64,000 nt of DNA from Paenibacillus xylanexedens (GTDB lineage Bacteria > Bacillota > Bacilli > Paenibacillales > Paenibacillaceae), in NCBI RefSeq assembly GCF_007680605.1, contig NZ_VEIO01000001.1, positions 992,001-1,056,000 on the forward strand. The letters are read 5' to 3'. A program made the translations under genes and the position numbers. The notes beneath the pieces were generated by a model. That model did no database searches and was not told the DNA's origin. It worked only from the letters and a program-made list of their open reading frames with translations. Every line of letters starts with the position of its first letter. Position 1 is the stretch's first letter. This document shows, in pieces, positions 1 to 8,706 of this stretch.

Positions 1-1
1 C

Positions 2-1279
2 GTTATCTATGAATTTTTGAGCGCAGATGATGCGAGCTATTCCGGTATGGCCTCGACTTATCGGGATTATTTGACGGAGCAAAAGAAACTCACCCGTTTA
101 GGTGATGATACGGAACTCCCTTTTTACGTGGAATTAATCGGCGGTATCCCGAAGAAAAAGTTTTTCCTCGGCATCCCGTATAATGCTTACGAGTCGCTTA
201 CCACGTTCGAAGAGGCACAGGATATTTTAAAAGAAATGCAAAGCCTTGGTGTGGAGGATATCCAGCTTCGGTACTCGGGGTGGTTTAACGGCGGTCTGCA
301 TCATGATATGCCGAAGTCCATCGATGTGGATAAAAAGCTTGGTGGCGCTAAAGGTTTGCAAAGCCTACAGGCCTATACACAAGAGAATGGTTTTGGATTA
401 TACCCGGACGTATCCTTCCTAGAGGCGTTCCCGGAAGCAAAGGGATTCAAAAAATCGTATGCTTCTCGCCAAATTACAGGTAAACTTGCGCAGTTATTCC
501 CGTACTATATCTCCTCCTTTACACGGGATGATGAAGCCTCTCCGGGCTATGTCCTGAGTCCGGAAGCGGTGCCGGGCATTGTGAGCGGATTTATGCAAGA
601 TTATAAGGAAACAGGACTTACAGGTCTGTCGCTTCGAGATTTAGGCGACCAGCTGAATTCCGATTTTAACCGCGCTAATGTGATCAATCGCGAGCAGGCC
701 AAAGAGGTTGTGATAAAGCAGCTTGAGCAGGTGCGCAGCTCGGATGCATCGCTTCTTGTAGAAGGCGGCAATAGTTACGCAAGCCCCTATGCCAGACATA
801 TCGTGGATGCACCTGTTAGCAACAGCGGGTTTAACATTACCGATGAAGCGGTTCCCTTTTTCCAACTGGTCTATCACGGCTATGTACAGTACACAGGCCA
901 GGCATGGAATATGGCGGATGATCAGGATTCCCATGTACAGATGCTGCGGGCGATTGAAACCGGATCGGCACCGTATTACACGTGGTTCTACGCAGATCCA
1001 TCTGCGATCAAACTGACGAGCTTTGACGCGTTATATTCGGCCGATTATCGACGCTGGATCGAGGAATCAGCAGAGCGATACAAGGAACTTAGGAATGTGT
1101 TGCAAGATGTACAGAATCAAACGATTGTTAGACATGAGAAGCTGAGTAAGGGTGTTTATCAAACGACTTACGAAAAAGGTAAAACGGTCATTGTGAATTA
1201 CAACGATGCTGCTGTGGAGTGGAATGGCACACGTGTGGCAGCGAAGAGCTACTGGGTAGGAGGTGACATGCCGGAATGA
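2..1279 (+). CDS. DUF5696 domain protein, 3' part (5' end outside window)
   Basis: The reading frame is open from base 2, so the gene begins upstream and only its last ~425 codons are here; the TTG at 17 is not a real start. The sequence reads like the C-terminal half of the large DUF5696 proteins that accompany sugar transporters in Paenibacillus, with a barrel-like pattern of hydrophobic strands followed by charged loops (for example LYPDVSFLEAF and SLRDLGDQLN). The stop codon overlaps the next start (ATGA at 1276-1279), so it is translationally coupled to the permeases. The role is probably carbohydrate processing. The family name is from recognition; substrate and catalytic residues are not known to me. 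Confidence 0.75.
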   Translation, partial: VIYEFLSADDASYSGMASTYRDYLTEQKKLTRLGDDTELPFYVELIGGIPKKKFFLGIPYNAYESLTTFEEAQDILKEMQSLGVEDIQLRYSGWFNGGLHHDMPKSIDVDKKLGGAKGLQSLQAYTQENGFGLYPDVSFLEAFPEAKGFKKSYASRQITGKLAQLFPYYISSFTRDDEASPGYVLSPEAVPGIVSGFMQDYKETGLTGLSLRDLGDQLNSDFNRANVINREQAKEVVIKQLEQVRSSDASLLVEGGNSYASPYARHIVDAPVSNSGFNITDEAVPFFQLVYHGYVQYTGQAWNMADDQDSHVQMLRAIETGSAPYYTWFYADPSAIKLTSFDALYSADYRRWIEESAERYKELRNVLQDVQNQTIVRHEKLSKGVYQTTYEKGKTVIVNYNDAAVEWNGTRVAAKSYWVGGDMPE

Positions 1280-2175
1280 AACTTAAGAAATTATCCCTGG
1301 AGCAAAAAAACAGATATTACGGTTTGTATTTCATCCTGCCTTGGTTCATCGGTTTCCTGTTACTTTTCATGGTGCCGCTGATCTCTTCGTTCCGATACAG
1401 TCTGAGCAATCTGCAGGTATCTAATGAAGGGTTTACGCTGGAGTTTATCGGTTTGGCGAATTTCCGTGAAGCGTTATTCTCTCATGAATCCTATGTGAGG
1501 ATGCTGACGGAATCTGTAACCAATATTGTCGTGAATACACCTTTAATTATTATTTTCAGCCTGTTTTTTGCGGTGATTTTGAATCAGAAGTTTCATGGAA
1601 GAGTGCTGGCGAGAGCGATTTTTTTCCTTCCGGTTATTCTGGCTTCGGGTATTATTGCAAGTATCGAAAACGGGGATTTGATGCAATCCGTTGTACGTAG
1701 TGCCAACGACATGACGGGCGGCGGGCTATCTGTAATGAAAAATCTGGATCTGACGATCATGCTCCTTGAATCAGGCATGAGTCCGATTCTGGTTGAATAT
1801 TTGACAGGTGCGGTTAGCCGGATTTACGAGATTGTCAGTCAATCAGGCGTTCAGATTTTGATTTTCCTTGCGGGATTGCAGTCGATTTCTCCATCGCTGT
1901 ATGAAGCAGCCAAAATCGAAGGATCTACGGGCTATGAAGCCTTTTGGAAAATTACGTTCCCGATGCTGAGCCCGCTGATTCTGACGAATCTGGTGTATAC
2001 CATCGTGGATAGCTTCATTAGTGATCAGACGAGCCGGCTTGTGGTGGATACGGCCTTCAAAAGCTTTAACTTCGGGCTCAGTGCGGCAATGTCCTGGATG
2101 TATTTTGCCGTGATTGCACTGATCCTGTGGGTAACGACCGCCCTGGTATCCCGCAAGGTCTTTTATCAAAACTAG
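1276..2175 (+). CDS. Carbohydrate ABC transporter permease, CUT1 (MalF-like)
   Basis: Inner-membrane subunit of a CUT1 oligosaccharide importer. The 299 residues contain about six hydrophobic segments, starting with one at residues ~17-40. The cytoplasmic EAA loop that docks on the shared ATPase is visible near residues 213-235 (LYEAAKIEGSTGYEAFWKIT). The start overlaps the preceding stop by four bases and the partner permease follows after 20 bp with its own GGAGG. The matching binding protein must lie upstream of the window, and as usual for CUT1 systems no ATPase is encoded here; a shared MsmX-type ATPase elsewhere is inferred. The substrate is unknown, but the GH30 gene downstream suggests a plant or microbial polysaccharide fragment. 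Confidence 0.9.
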   Translation: MKLKKLSLEQKNRYYGLYFILPWFIGFLLLFMVPLISSFRYSLSNLQVSNEGFTLEFIGLANFREALFSHESYVRMLTESVTNIVVNTPLIIIFSLFFAVILNQKFHGRVLARAIFFLPVILASGIIASIENGDLMQSVVRSANDMTGGGLSVMKNLDLTIMLLESGMSPILVEYLTGAVSRIYEIVSQSGVQILIFLAGLQSISPSLYEAAKIEGSTGYEAFWKITFPMLSPLILTNLVYTIVDSFISDQTSRLVVDTAFKSFNFGLSAAMSWMYFAVIALILWVTTALVSRKVFYQN

Positions 2176-2195
2176 TATTCTGAAGGAGGCCTGAC

Positions 2196-3209
2196 ATGAA
2201 GACAGAAACCGCAGCAGGGCAACCGCCAGCGAAAAAGGAATGGCTGCATCGCCTGGGTTCCACGGCCTACTGGTTTGAAGCGATCAAGAAGTGGGCGTGG
2301 ATTCTGGTTCGGTTTGTCTTGATCTTTGGCATTTCATTTGTCATTCTATATCCGATTTTATTGAAAATATCGATATCCTTTAAAAGCATGTCCGATCTGT
2401 ATGACCCAACGGTGATCTGGATTCCGCGTACGTTTACGCTCGAAAACTTTAAACTGGTCTTTACGGCAATGAACTATCCCGGCGTGTTGATGAACACCTT
2501 ATGGTTATCCTCTGCGGTGATGCTTCTGCAGACGATAACCTGTGTGCTAGCCGGTTATGGGTTTGCAAGAATCAAGTTCAAAGGCAGTGGTTTGTTGTTT
2601 GCTGCCGTAATTTTTACCATCCTGGTACCTACACAGACGATCATGATTCCGCTCTATCTGAATTTCAAGAACTTTGATGTGATGGGTTTAATCGAGCTAT
2701 TTCGTGGCAGTCCTGCTAATCTGATCAACACATACTGGCCGTTTCTGATCTCGGCAGCACTCGGTATGGGTGTGAAAACAGGTCTGTACGTCTATATTTT
2801 CCGCCAGTTCTTCAGAGGCATTCCGCGTGAGATCGAAGAGGCTGCCTACGTGGATGGTGCAGGATATTTCAAAACGTTTTGGCGTATTATTTTGCCTAAT
2901 GCGATACCTTCGATGGTTACGGTCATGTTGTTCTCGTTTGTATGGCAATGGAATGACTCTTTCTTTACCAATATGTATCTGAATGAACCTAAAGTCATGT
3001 CATCGATGATGTCGTCCTCTGGTTTTACGATTGCAACGTATCTAACAGGCGGAGGTCAGGCCGCGGCATCCTATACCCAAGATCCGTTTTTCATGTCCAT
3101 GATGATGAATACCAGTGTACTGATGGCCATTTTGCCGCTGATTATCATCTATCTGTTCGTTCAGCGTCATTTCGTGGAGAGTGTGGAACGTTCCGGTCTT
3201 GTAGGATAA
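2196..3209 (+). CDS. Carbohydrate ABC transporter permease, CUT1 (MalG-like)
   Basis: Second membrane subunit of the importer begun at 1276. The 337-residue protein has a longer N-terminus than typical MalG (about 30 hydrophilic residues before the first membrane helix near 43-65), then six membrane helices. The EAA loop reads EIEEAAYVDGAGYFKTFWRI around residues 210-230 and is followed by the usual LPNAIPS. GAAGGAGG stands eight bases before the ATG. It is the last transport gene of the operon; the GH30 hydrolase follows after 175 bp containing a hairpin. The pairing with the upstream permease is clear, the sugar is not. Confidence 0.9.
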   Translation: MKTETAAGQPPAKKEWLHRLGSTAYWFEAIKKWAWILVRFVLIFGISFVILYPILLKISISFKSMSDLYDPTVIWIPRTFTLENFKLVFTAMNYPGVLMNTLWLSSAVMLLQTITCVLAGYGFARIKFKGSGLLFAAVIFTILVPTQTIMIPLYLNFKNFDVMGLIELFRGSPANLINTYWPFLISAALGMGVKTGLYVYIFRQFFRGIPREIEEAAYVDGAGYFKTFWRIILPNAIPSMVTVMLFSFVWQWNDSFFTNMYLNEPKVMSSMMSSSGFTIATYLTGGGQAAASYTQDPFFMSMMMNTSVLMAILPLIIIYLFVQRHFVESVERSGLVG

Positions 3210-3281
3210 AAGGAACCAGAGTGGTGAACAGAAGGGGAATAAGTCCTTCATGACCGGAGAAGGATGCTGCATTTGTAAAAC

Positions 3282-3317
3282 GTTAAGAGGCTGCCTACAT
3301 CGAAGGCAGTCTCTAAC
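3282..3317 (+). terminator. Hairpin between permease and GH30 gene (attenuator or mRNA stabiliser)
   Basis: GTTAAGAGGCTGCC pairs with GGCAGTCTCTAAC with one bulged base and a 9-nt loop. There is no T run after it, so full termination is unlikely. It could set the ratio between transporter and hydrolase transcripts. Confidence 0.4.
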
Positions 3318-3384
3318 CCATAGCCATTTAACAGTGTATGGTGCAAAGACCTGCAAAGATAGATCAGGAAGAGGAGGATGAGAG

Positions 3385-4953
3385 ATGCAACGAGATAACC
3401 CGAGAACAAAAGACATGCTGGATGCAGAAGTCATAATTAATGGGGAAAAATCTTATCAAAGCATTGACAATTTTGGCGCGTCGGATGCGTGGTCGATGGA
3501 ACCGCTAGGGAAGCATTGGAGCGAGGAAAACAAGGAACAAATCGCCGATCTGTTATTTTCCAGGGAGCGTGGCATCGGGTTGTCCGCATGGCGTTTTAAT
3601 ATAGGCGCAGGTTCAACAGAAACCGATCAGGATCGAATTCCGGACCCCTGGAGAAGAGCCGAAGCTTTCAAAATATCAGAGGAGCATGAGTACGATTGGA
3701 GCAAACAATCCGGTCAACAGTGGTTTCTTCAAGCCGCACGTGACCGGGGCGTGGGGACACTTATCGCTTTTGTAAATAGCCCGCCGGTATGGATGACCAA
3801 AAATGGGCATGCCCAGCCTGATCTTGAAGTAGGTTCGACGAATCTGAAACCAGATTGTAATGGAAAGTTTGCGTCTTATCTGATTGATATTTTATCGTAT
3901 TTCAAGGGAAAAGGACTTGCTTTTGACTATATCAGCCCGATCAACGAGCCCACTTGGGACTGGAATCAGTCTTGGCAGGAGGGGAATCGTTATAATAACG
4001 ATGATCTGAAACAAGTGATTCTGGAGTTGTACCGCCAGTTACAGCAGACCGATCTACAGACACGGATCAGTGCACCGGACGGTGTGGAAATTACGTCGCT
4101 CTTGGACGATGAATACTATTGTCAGTTTGCGGGAAGTGGAACGTATTCCAGCGGTGCTAATAAGCTGGGCACAGGGAAGTATCGGGAATACATAAAGGAT
4201 TTGATTGGTGATCCTGAGGTGAAAGAAGCGATAGGTAATAAAATGGCTTCCCATTCATACTGGTCTGACTACAGTAATCCTGGAGACGATCGGTTGGTCC
4301 GATTGAGGCAGTTACTGCACGCTAATATGAAGCATTACGATGAAGAGAGCAAGTACTGGGTGACGGAATATTGTATTCTGGGGGATTATGGTCCTGGACG
4401 TGATTTGGGCATCGAACCTGCGCTTCATGTGGCAAGAACGATTCATTTTGACCTGGTAGAAGCGAATGCGGCAGCTTGGCAATGGTGGACAGCGGTTTCC
4501 AAAGTAGACTACAAAGATGGATTAATTTATACAGATTTTAATGAAACTGGCGATGAACAAAATATTCTGACTTCCAAAATGCTGTGGGTGCTCGGTAACT
4601 ATAGCCGATTTATTCGGCCTGGTGCGAAGCGAATCGACTTGACCGGGCTTGGTGAGGAAGCCGACAGCGGTTTGTTAGGTTCTGCTTATGTCCATGAAGG
4701 AGAGCAGACCGTGACTGCCGTTTTTGTGAATCATGGTAAACAGGACAAATGCATTCAACTACACCTCCATGAGCTGGGGTTAAATGAACGAATTACGACA
4801 ATGGATTCTTACGTAACCAATGCGGAACTGGATCTGGTTTGCCAGGAGAGAGTTAACGCAGCGGAGGATGAGCAATCTTTTATCGTAAACGTTCCGGGGA
4901 AATCGGTTGTGACCCTCACTGGCGGTGCGCAGAAAGCGGAAAGTGAGAAGTAA
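3385..4953 (+). CDS. GH30-family glycoside hydrolase (beta-1,6-galactanase/glucanase-like)
   Basis: Retaining glycoside hydrolase of clan A, 522 residues. The acid/base Glu is in SPINEPTWDW (E188) and the nucleophile in YWVTEYCILGDYG (E328). The conserved early segments DNFGASDAW and LSAWRFNIGAGS, the SPPVWMTKNG motif and a C-terminal beta-sandwich after residue ~420 agree with GH30. There is no signal peptide, so it should act in the cytoplasm on imported oligosaccharides, which fits its place behind two CUT1 permeases. The start is supported by GAGGAGG ahead of ATG 3385. Resemblance is strongest to endo-beta-1,6-galactanase-like members, but the linkage specificity is a guess. Confidence 0.85.
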   Translation: MQRDNPRTKDMLDAEVIINGEKSYQSIDNFGASDAWSMEPLGKHWSEENKEQIADLLFSRERGIGLSAWRFNIGAGSTETDQDRIPDPWRRAEAFKISEEHEYDWSKQSGQQWFLQAARDRGVGTLIAFVNSPPVWMTKNGHAQPDLEVGSTNLKPDCNGKFASYLIDILSYFKGKGLAFDYISPINEPTWDWNQSWQEGNRYNNDDLKQVILELYRQLQQTDLQTRISAPDGVEITSLLDDEYYCQFAGSGTYSSGANKLGTGKYREYIKDLIGDPEVKEAIGNKMASHSYWSDYSNPGDDRLVRLRQLLHANMKHYDEESKYWVTEYCILGDYGPGRDLGIEPALHVARTIHFDLVEANAAAWQWWTAVSKVDYKDGLIYTDFNETGDEQNILTSKMLWVLGNYSRFIRPGAKRIDLTGLGEEADSGLLGSAYVHEGEQTVTAVFVNHGKQDKCIQLHLHELGLNERITTMDSYVTNAELDLVCQERVNAAEDEQSFIVNVPGKSVVTLTGGAQKAESEK

Positions 4954-4971
4954 GAGTTTAATCTTGATATT

Positions 4972-5040
4972 GCCCATGACATCATGAAGCTTGAACCATG
5001 CAGAGATGTGTGATTAAGCTGAAATTTTGTCATGGGCTTT
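4972..5040. terminator. Bidirectional terminator between GH30 and cupin genes
   Basis: GCCCATGAC (4972-4980) pairs perfectly with GTCATGGGC (5029-5037), followed by TTTTAAT. The genes on either side converge here, so it can end both transcripts. The loop is long (48 nt). Confidence 0.55.
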
Positions 5041-5050
5041 TAATTCATAA

Positions 5051-5365
5051 TTAAAGTTCTTTAGGCTCCATCAGCATGATATGGCATTCACTCTCGGCAG
5101 AGGGCTTGATTTCGAGTCCTTTAGGAACAATAAACATTTCGCCTTTAGCAATTCTCACTTGACGATCACGCAGATCAATGATCATTACGCCTTTGAGCAC
5201 AAAAAATACTTTATCTGTTTCTTCATGAGCGTGCCATTCGTATTCACCAATCATTTTAACAAGTTTGAATTGATATTCATTCATCTCACCAATGTATTTC
5301 GGAGACCAATACTCCGTAAATGTAGTAAGCTCCTCCATTGGTTTTATAATTTGATATTGGTTCAT
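5051..5365 (-). CDS. Small cupin-domain protein
   Basis: Single-domain cupin of 104 residues. The first motif is visible as WHAHEETDKVFFVLKG (residues ~42-57, His/His/Glu metal ligands), and the second as the segment around FIVPKGLEIKPSAESECHI. Such small cupins bind a metal or a small ligand; no reaction can be assigned. AGGAGG precedes the ATG at 5365. It lies 110 bp downstream of the AraC-type regulator on the same strand and may be co-transcribed with it, which would put it under the Fur-like site at 6368-6386. The gene end is only 6 bp from the start of the 5040 terminator tail. Confidence 0.8.
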   Translation of the reverse strand: MNQYQIIKPMEELTTFTEYWSPKYIGEMNEYQFKLVKMIGEYEWHAHEETDKVFFVLKGVMIIDLRDRQVRIAKGEMFIVPKGLEIKPSAESECHIMLMEPKEL

Positions 5366-5475
5366 AATTCCTCCTTTTATTAGCTAGGGGTTTGTTGCCT
5401 GATTAAAGATGTTTTTTAATCTTGTCTATAAGTATATAAATTTCATTAGACATCTAAAATAGATACCTGTTGAAA

Positions 5476-6303
5476 TCAGAATGGATTATTGATGAATTGA
5501 TGACGATATGCAACAGGAGAGCAACCAACCTGTTTTTTAAATACTCTGCTAAAATAATAGGCATCCTGGATACCTACAGCTTGGGCAATATGTTGTATCG
5601 TGGCTTGGCTTTTAAGCAGTAACGTTTTGGCTTTTTCAATACGGTATTTGGATAAATATTCACCTGGCCCCATATCCGAATGTCTTCTAAAGACGTAAGA
5701 GATCCGATTACGATTAACACCAAATTGTTCTGCAAGTGATGCTACGTTATGATCTAAGTGATAGTTTTGATGAATATAGTGGGAAATCTGCTCAAACAAG
5801 TCAGAAGAGTCATGCTGATTTTGTCGCTGTGCAACAGACAGGAGGGTTTCGTTAAGTATATCGCGAAATAACATTTCAGTTTGAAACCTCGAAAGACCTC
5901 CGCACTGGTTATATACTTGCCAGAGTTGCAGAATGAGTTCTTTAAGGCGGGGAGATTGTCCCGTTGGTAATTCAAAATGCTGATTGGAAAAGCTTGATTT
6001 TTCAAGTTGCGAACCAAATGTCTCGTATAAAACAAGAATGTATTCCCAATTGGAGTTGTGGAATGTTTTCTTGGCCAGTTTCATTTTGGCACCACCGTGT
6101 ACTACCTTTCCTGGCGAAAGAATATAAGGCATTTCATTGAATTGAAATTGTATCTTTCCTGTGAGAGGAAACACAAATCCTGGATAAGAATCGGTGTAGT
6201 CAGCGTGTGGCACCCCGCGAAATTGTGTATATCGATAGATTCCTTTAACTTGAAAAGGAGTATAAGCAAAATGCTCTGCTAACTGATTAACGTCTATGTT
6301 CAC
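5476..6303 (-). CDS. AraC-family transcriptional regulator
   Basis: Regulator of 275 residues with an N-terminal ligand-binding beta-barrel (about residues 25-100, GYPGFVF-type strands and a HGGAKMKLAKK segment) and a C-terminal pair of helix-turn-helix motifs (about 170-270: VASLAEQFGVNRNRISYVFRR and IQHIAQAVGIQDAYYFSRVFKK). The upstream region carries a perfect 9-1-9 palindrome that looks like a Fur box, so iron control is plausible; AraC regulators of siderophore systems such as Btr have this arrangement, but no siderophore gene is in the window. The only likely co-transcribed neighbour is the cupin gene 110 bp downstream. Confidence 0.85.
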   Translation of the reverse strand: MNIDVNQLAEHFAYTPFQVKGIYRYTQFRGVPHADYTDSYPGFVFPLTGKIQFQFNEMPYILSPGKVVHGGAKMKLAKKTFHNSNWEYILVLYETFGSQLEKSSFSNQHFELPTGQSPRLKELILQLWQVYNQCGGLSRFQTEMLFRDILNETLLSVAQRQNQHDSSDLFEQISHYIHQNYHLDHNVASLAEQFGVNRNRISYVFRRHSDMGPGEYLSKYRIEKAKTLLLKSQATIQHIAQAVGIQDAYYFSRVFKKQVGCSPVAYRHQFINNPF

Positions 6304-6367
6304 AAGACCTGCCCCGTTTCAAATGTGTTTAACATGCTTGGAGAGCAATGATGATTACTTTCACATT

Positions 6368-6386
6368 ATTGATAACCGTTATCAAT
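6368..6386. promoter_or_regulatory. Fur-box-like palindrome
   Basis: ATTGATAACCGTTATCAAT is a perfect 9-1-9 inverted repeat 65 bp before the AraC start. Its core TGATAACcGTTATCA differs from the Bacillus Fur 7-1-7 consensus TGATAATnATTATCA at one symmetrical position per half. Fur or the related Zur/PerR proteins are the candidates. Confidence 0.6.
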
Positions 6387-6429
6387 GTCAAGCAGGCTTC
6401 TGAAGGAGGAGATCGAAGAACGCAAACAG

Positions 6430-6879
6430 CTAAACGCCAAATTGTTTGAGATGATGGTCCAGATGTTTATAGATTCCTTTTCCCCATTGCTCAGCAGTCA
6501 GTTTTCCGAAAAAAGGATGAGCATAACGGGAGCATTGATCAGAGCCGTTTACTTGAAAATTAGCAATCTGCTGTTGCAGCTTTTCTTTCTCCGTCTCAAA
6601 CACTCGATCATTATCAATAAGGATGTCTGGTATGGTCGACATATTTTGTGGTAAAGGTTTTTCATTGTAAAACATCGGTTTGGCAAACCGTCCAATTAGT
6701 CTTCCGAGCAACCCTCTTGGCGGCAAAATATTACCCAAAGAAATATCGTGAAAAGCTACACAGTGAGCTAACATTTGAGAAACCTGCATCGTTCCCCACT
6801 GAGGTGTGGACTCTTCACGGAGTCGATTAATACGCTCTGTTATTTCAATCGCATGCTTTGTTTCAAAGATACTTTTCAT
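6430..6879 (-). CDS. DUF1569 domain protein (DinB-like four-helix fold)
   Basis: Small soluble protein of about 149 residues that reads as DUF1569: an early segment TPQWGTMQVSQMLAHC and a C-terminal HPFFGKLTAEQWGKGIYKHLDHHLKQFG. The spaced His residues (MLAHC, YKHLDHHLKQ) resemble the metal-binding pattern of DinB-like proteins, to which DUF1569 is related. I chose ATG 6879 because GGGGTG stands seven bases before it; an in-frame ATG at 6897 has no ribosome binding site. It is transcribed away from the methyltransferase gene at 7035. The biochemical role is unknown. Confidence 0.75.
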   Translation of the reverse strand: MKSIFETKHAIEITERINRLREESTPQWGTMQVSQMLAHCVAFHDISLGNILPPRGLLGRLIGRFAKPMFYNEKPLPQNMSTIPDILIDNDRVFETEKEKLQQQIANFQVNGSDQCSRYAHPFFGKLTAEQWGKGIYKHLDHHLKQFGV

Positions 6880-7034
6880 CGAATCACCCCGATCCATTAT
6901 ATTAACTGATGAACTAGAAACAGTAACATTCCATTATTGAAAGGTTTATTTGGATATATTCAAGAATAATAAGATATGGTAAGTTTAGCCAATGAAAATG
7001 GTAAATAAAGTTAGAAAAATGGGAGGCTGAATTA

Positions 7035-7811
7035 ATGGAAAACAAGGAAACGTTTAATCTCGTAGCGAGTGAGTATGATCGGTACAGACCTGTTTATCCG
7101 AGTGACATGTTTGATGATATTTTTACATACGCGAAGCTTCATAAGCAAGATTCTATTTTAGAAATTGGTTGCGGAACAGGGCAGGCTACTGGAGGTTTAG
7201 TAAGTAAGGGCTACACAAACATTACGTGTATTGAACTGGGAAGTAACTTGGCACAGTTTACCGCAGATAAATTCAAATCATATCCATCGATTCAAGTCAT
7301 CAACACTTCGTTTGAGGATTGGAATGCTGAAGGAAAACTTTTCAAGTTGCTAGTTTCAGGAACTGCATTTCACTTCATTGCTCCGGAAATTGGTTACCGC
7401 AGGGCCTCAGAATCGCTTGAGGATGAGGGATGCATTGGACTTTTTTGGACGATTCATGTTCCGGGAGACGATCAGCTGCATCAAGAAATTCGTTCCCATT
7501 ACATTTCGTTAGCCTCTCATTTGGATGATTCTCAGTATCCTTCGCCCGATGAAGTGATTCAGGAGCGTAAAGAAATAACGGAGCGTTCCGGCTTGTTCAC
7601 AGATATTAAGGTGAAGGAATACAACTGGATACAGTCCTGTTCGAGCGATGAATATGTCGCACTTTTAAATACAAATTCCAAGCATCAGCAGCTTTCTGAA
7701 GATGTTCGGAGTGAGCTTTTGGAGAGAATCAAATGTTCAATAGATGATGCAGGTGGAACAATAGACAAACATCATAAGGTTGCTCTTTTTTTAGGAAGAA
7801 AAAAAGGGTAA
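7035..7811 (+). CDS. Class I SAM-dependent methyltransferase
   Basis: Rossmann-fold methyltransferase of 258 residues. The SAM-binding motif I is ILEIGCGTGQAT (about residues 40-51) and the acidic end of strand 2 is CIELGSN; the N-terminal FNLVASEYDRYRPVYP is typical of the family that includes small-molecule and tRNA-wobble methyltransferases. GGGAGG precedes the ATG. A second, unrelated-looking methyltransferase follows after 42 bp, so the two may share a transcript. The substrate cannot be read from sequence. Confidence 0.85.
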   Translation: MENKETFNLVASEYDRYRPVYPSDMFDDIFTYAKLHKQDSILEIGCGTGQATGGLVSKGYTNITCIELGSNLAQFTADKFKSYPSIQVINTSFEDWNAEGKLFKLLVSGTAFHFIAPEIGYRRASESLEDEGCIGLFWTIHVPGDDQLHQEIRSHYISLASHLDDSQYPSPDEVIQERKEITERSGLFTDIKVKEYNWIQSCSSDEYVALLNTNSKHQQLSEDVRSELLERIKCSIDDAGGTIDKHHKVALFLGRKKG

Positions 7812-7853
7812 AAATGCAGGTTTATCATTTCAATCAAGAGCAGGAGGAGAAAT

Positions 7854-8678
7854 ATGACTGATCCGCGATCAACTTACAATATCCAAACCGCAGTATTAAG
7901 TTTCGAAGAAGAATTAGAGAGGTTAAAGATACAAGCCGGCATGGGTTGGTTCAAGGAATTTCGTAATCTGTCGTGGTATGGGCTCAAAAATGGAATGCGT
8001 GTATTAGAGGTCGGAAGCGGACCAGGCTACATCACAGAACAATTACTGAACAGTCTACCCGGCAGCGAGATTACCTCGCTTGAGATCGATTGTACGTTAC
8101 AAGCGCAAGCCAAAGAACGGCTGAAGGACGTTTCTTCCGAGCGGCTGCAATTTGTGGAATCTTCCATTTATCAGATGGATCTGCCGGATAACTCATTCGA
8201 TTTTGTGGTGGCTAGGCTGATTTTTCTTCACCTGAACAATCCGATCGAAGCTGCGCAAGAAATTTATCGTGTGCTCAAGCCTGGTGGCCGGCTGGCCATT
8301 ATTGATGTTGATGATGGTGTTTTTGGGGCAGTGAATCCGGATATACCGGCGTTGCATACCGTATTAATGAAAATCGCGGGCTATGTGGCCCAACATGGGG
8401 GTAATCGGTTAATTGGCAGAAGTTTGCCGCGGCTCCTCTCAGAGAGTGGATACATTGATGTTGATATTGATGCGGTTGTTCAACACAGTGACATCATCGG
8501 GATCGAGGGTTTCAAGCAACAATTCAATCTCCAGCGTTTTGTACATTTTGTTGAGAAGGGTATCATTAGCCCGGAGGAGTTTGCCCAGTTACAGCGAGCT
8601 TTCGAAGCTATAAATCATTCGCCAGAGGCCTATGCCATGATGAACTTTATTACCGCTTGCGGCACGAAGCCATTGTAA
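7854..8678 (+). CDS. Class I SAM-dependent methyltransferase (UbiE/Methyltransf_11 type)
   Basis: Methyltransferase of 274 residues with motif I VLEVGSGPGYIT (about 48-59), LEID at the end of strand 2, DNSFDFVVARLIFLHL as motif IV, and RVLKPGGRLAIIDVDDG as post-motif III, the classic UbiE-type order. The C-terminal 90 residues (after ~190) are helical and probably cap the active site over the substrate. AGGAGG lies six bases before the ATG. It sits between another methyltransferase and a helical protein of unknown function, all on the plus strand with gaps of 28-42 bp, so an operon 7035-9651 is likely. Confidence 0.85.
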   Translation: MTDPRSTYNIQTAVLSFEEELERLKIQAGMGWFKEFRNLSWYGLKNGMRVLEVGSGPGYITEQLLNSLPGSEITSLEIDCTLQAQAKERLKDVSSERLQFVESSIYQMDLPDNSFDFVVARLIFLHLNNPIEAAQEIYRVLKPGGRLAIIDVDDGVFGAVNPDIPALHTVLMKIAGYVAQHGGNRLIGRSLPRLLSESGYIDVDIDAVVQHSDIIGIEGFKQQFNLQRFVHFVEKGIISPEEFAQLQRAFEAINHSPEAYAMMNFITACGTKPL

Positions 8679-8706
8679 GGGCTATGAGGGACGGAGGAGG
8701 ACGAGG

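Noticed and set aside
6385-6654. Plus-strand frame starting KEEIEERKQLNAKLFEMM-like
   Set aside because: Although AAGGAGGAG is present near 6403, most of it is antisense to the DUF1569 gene and it has no family pattern.
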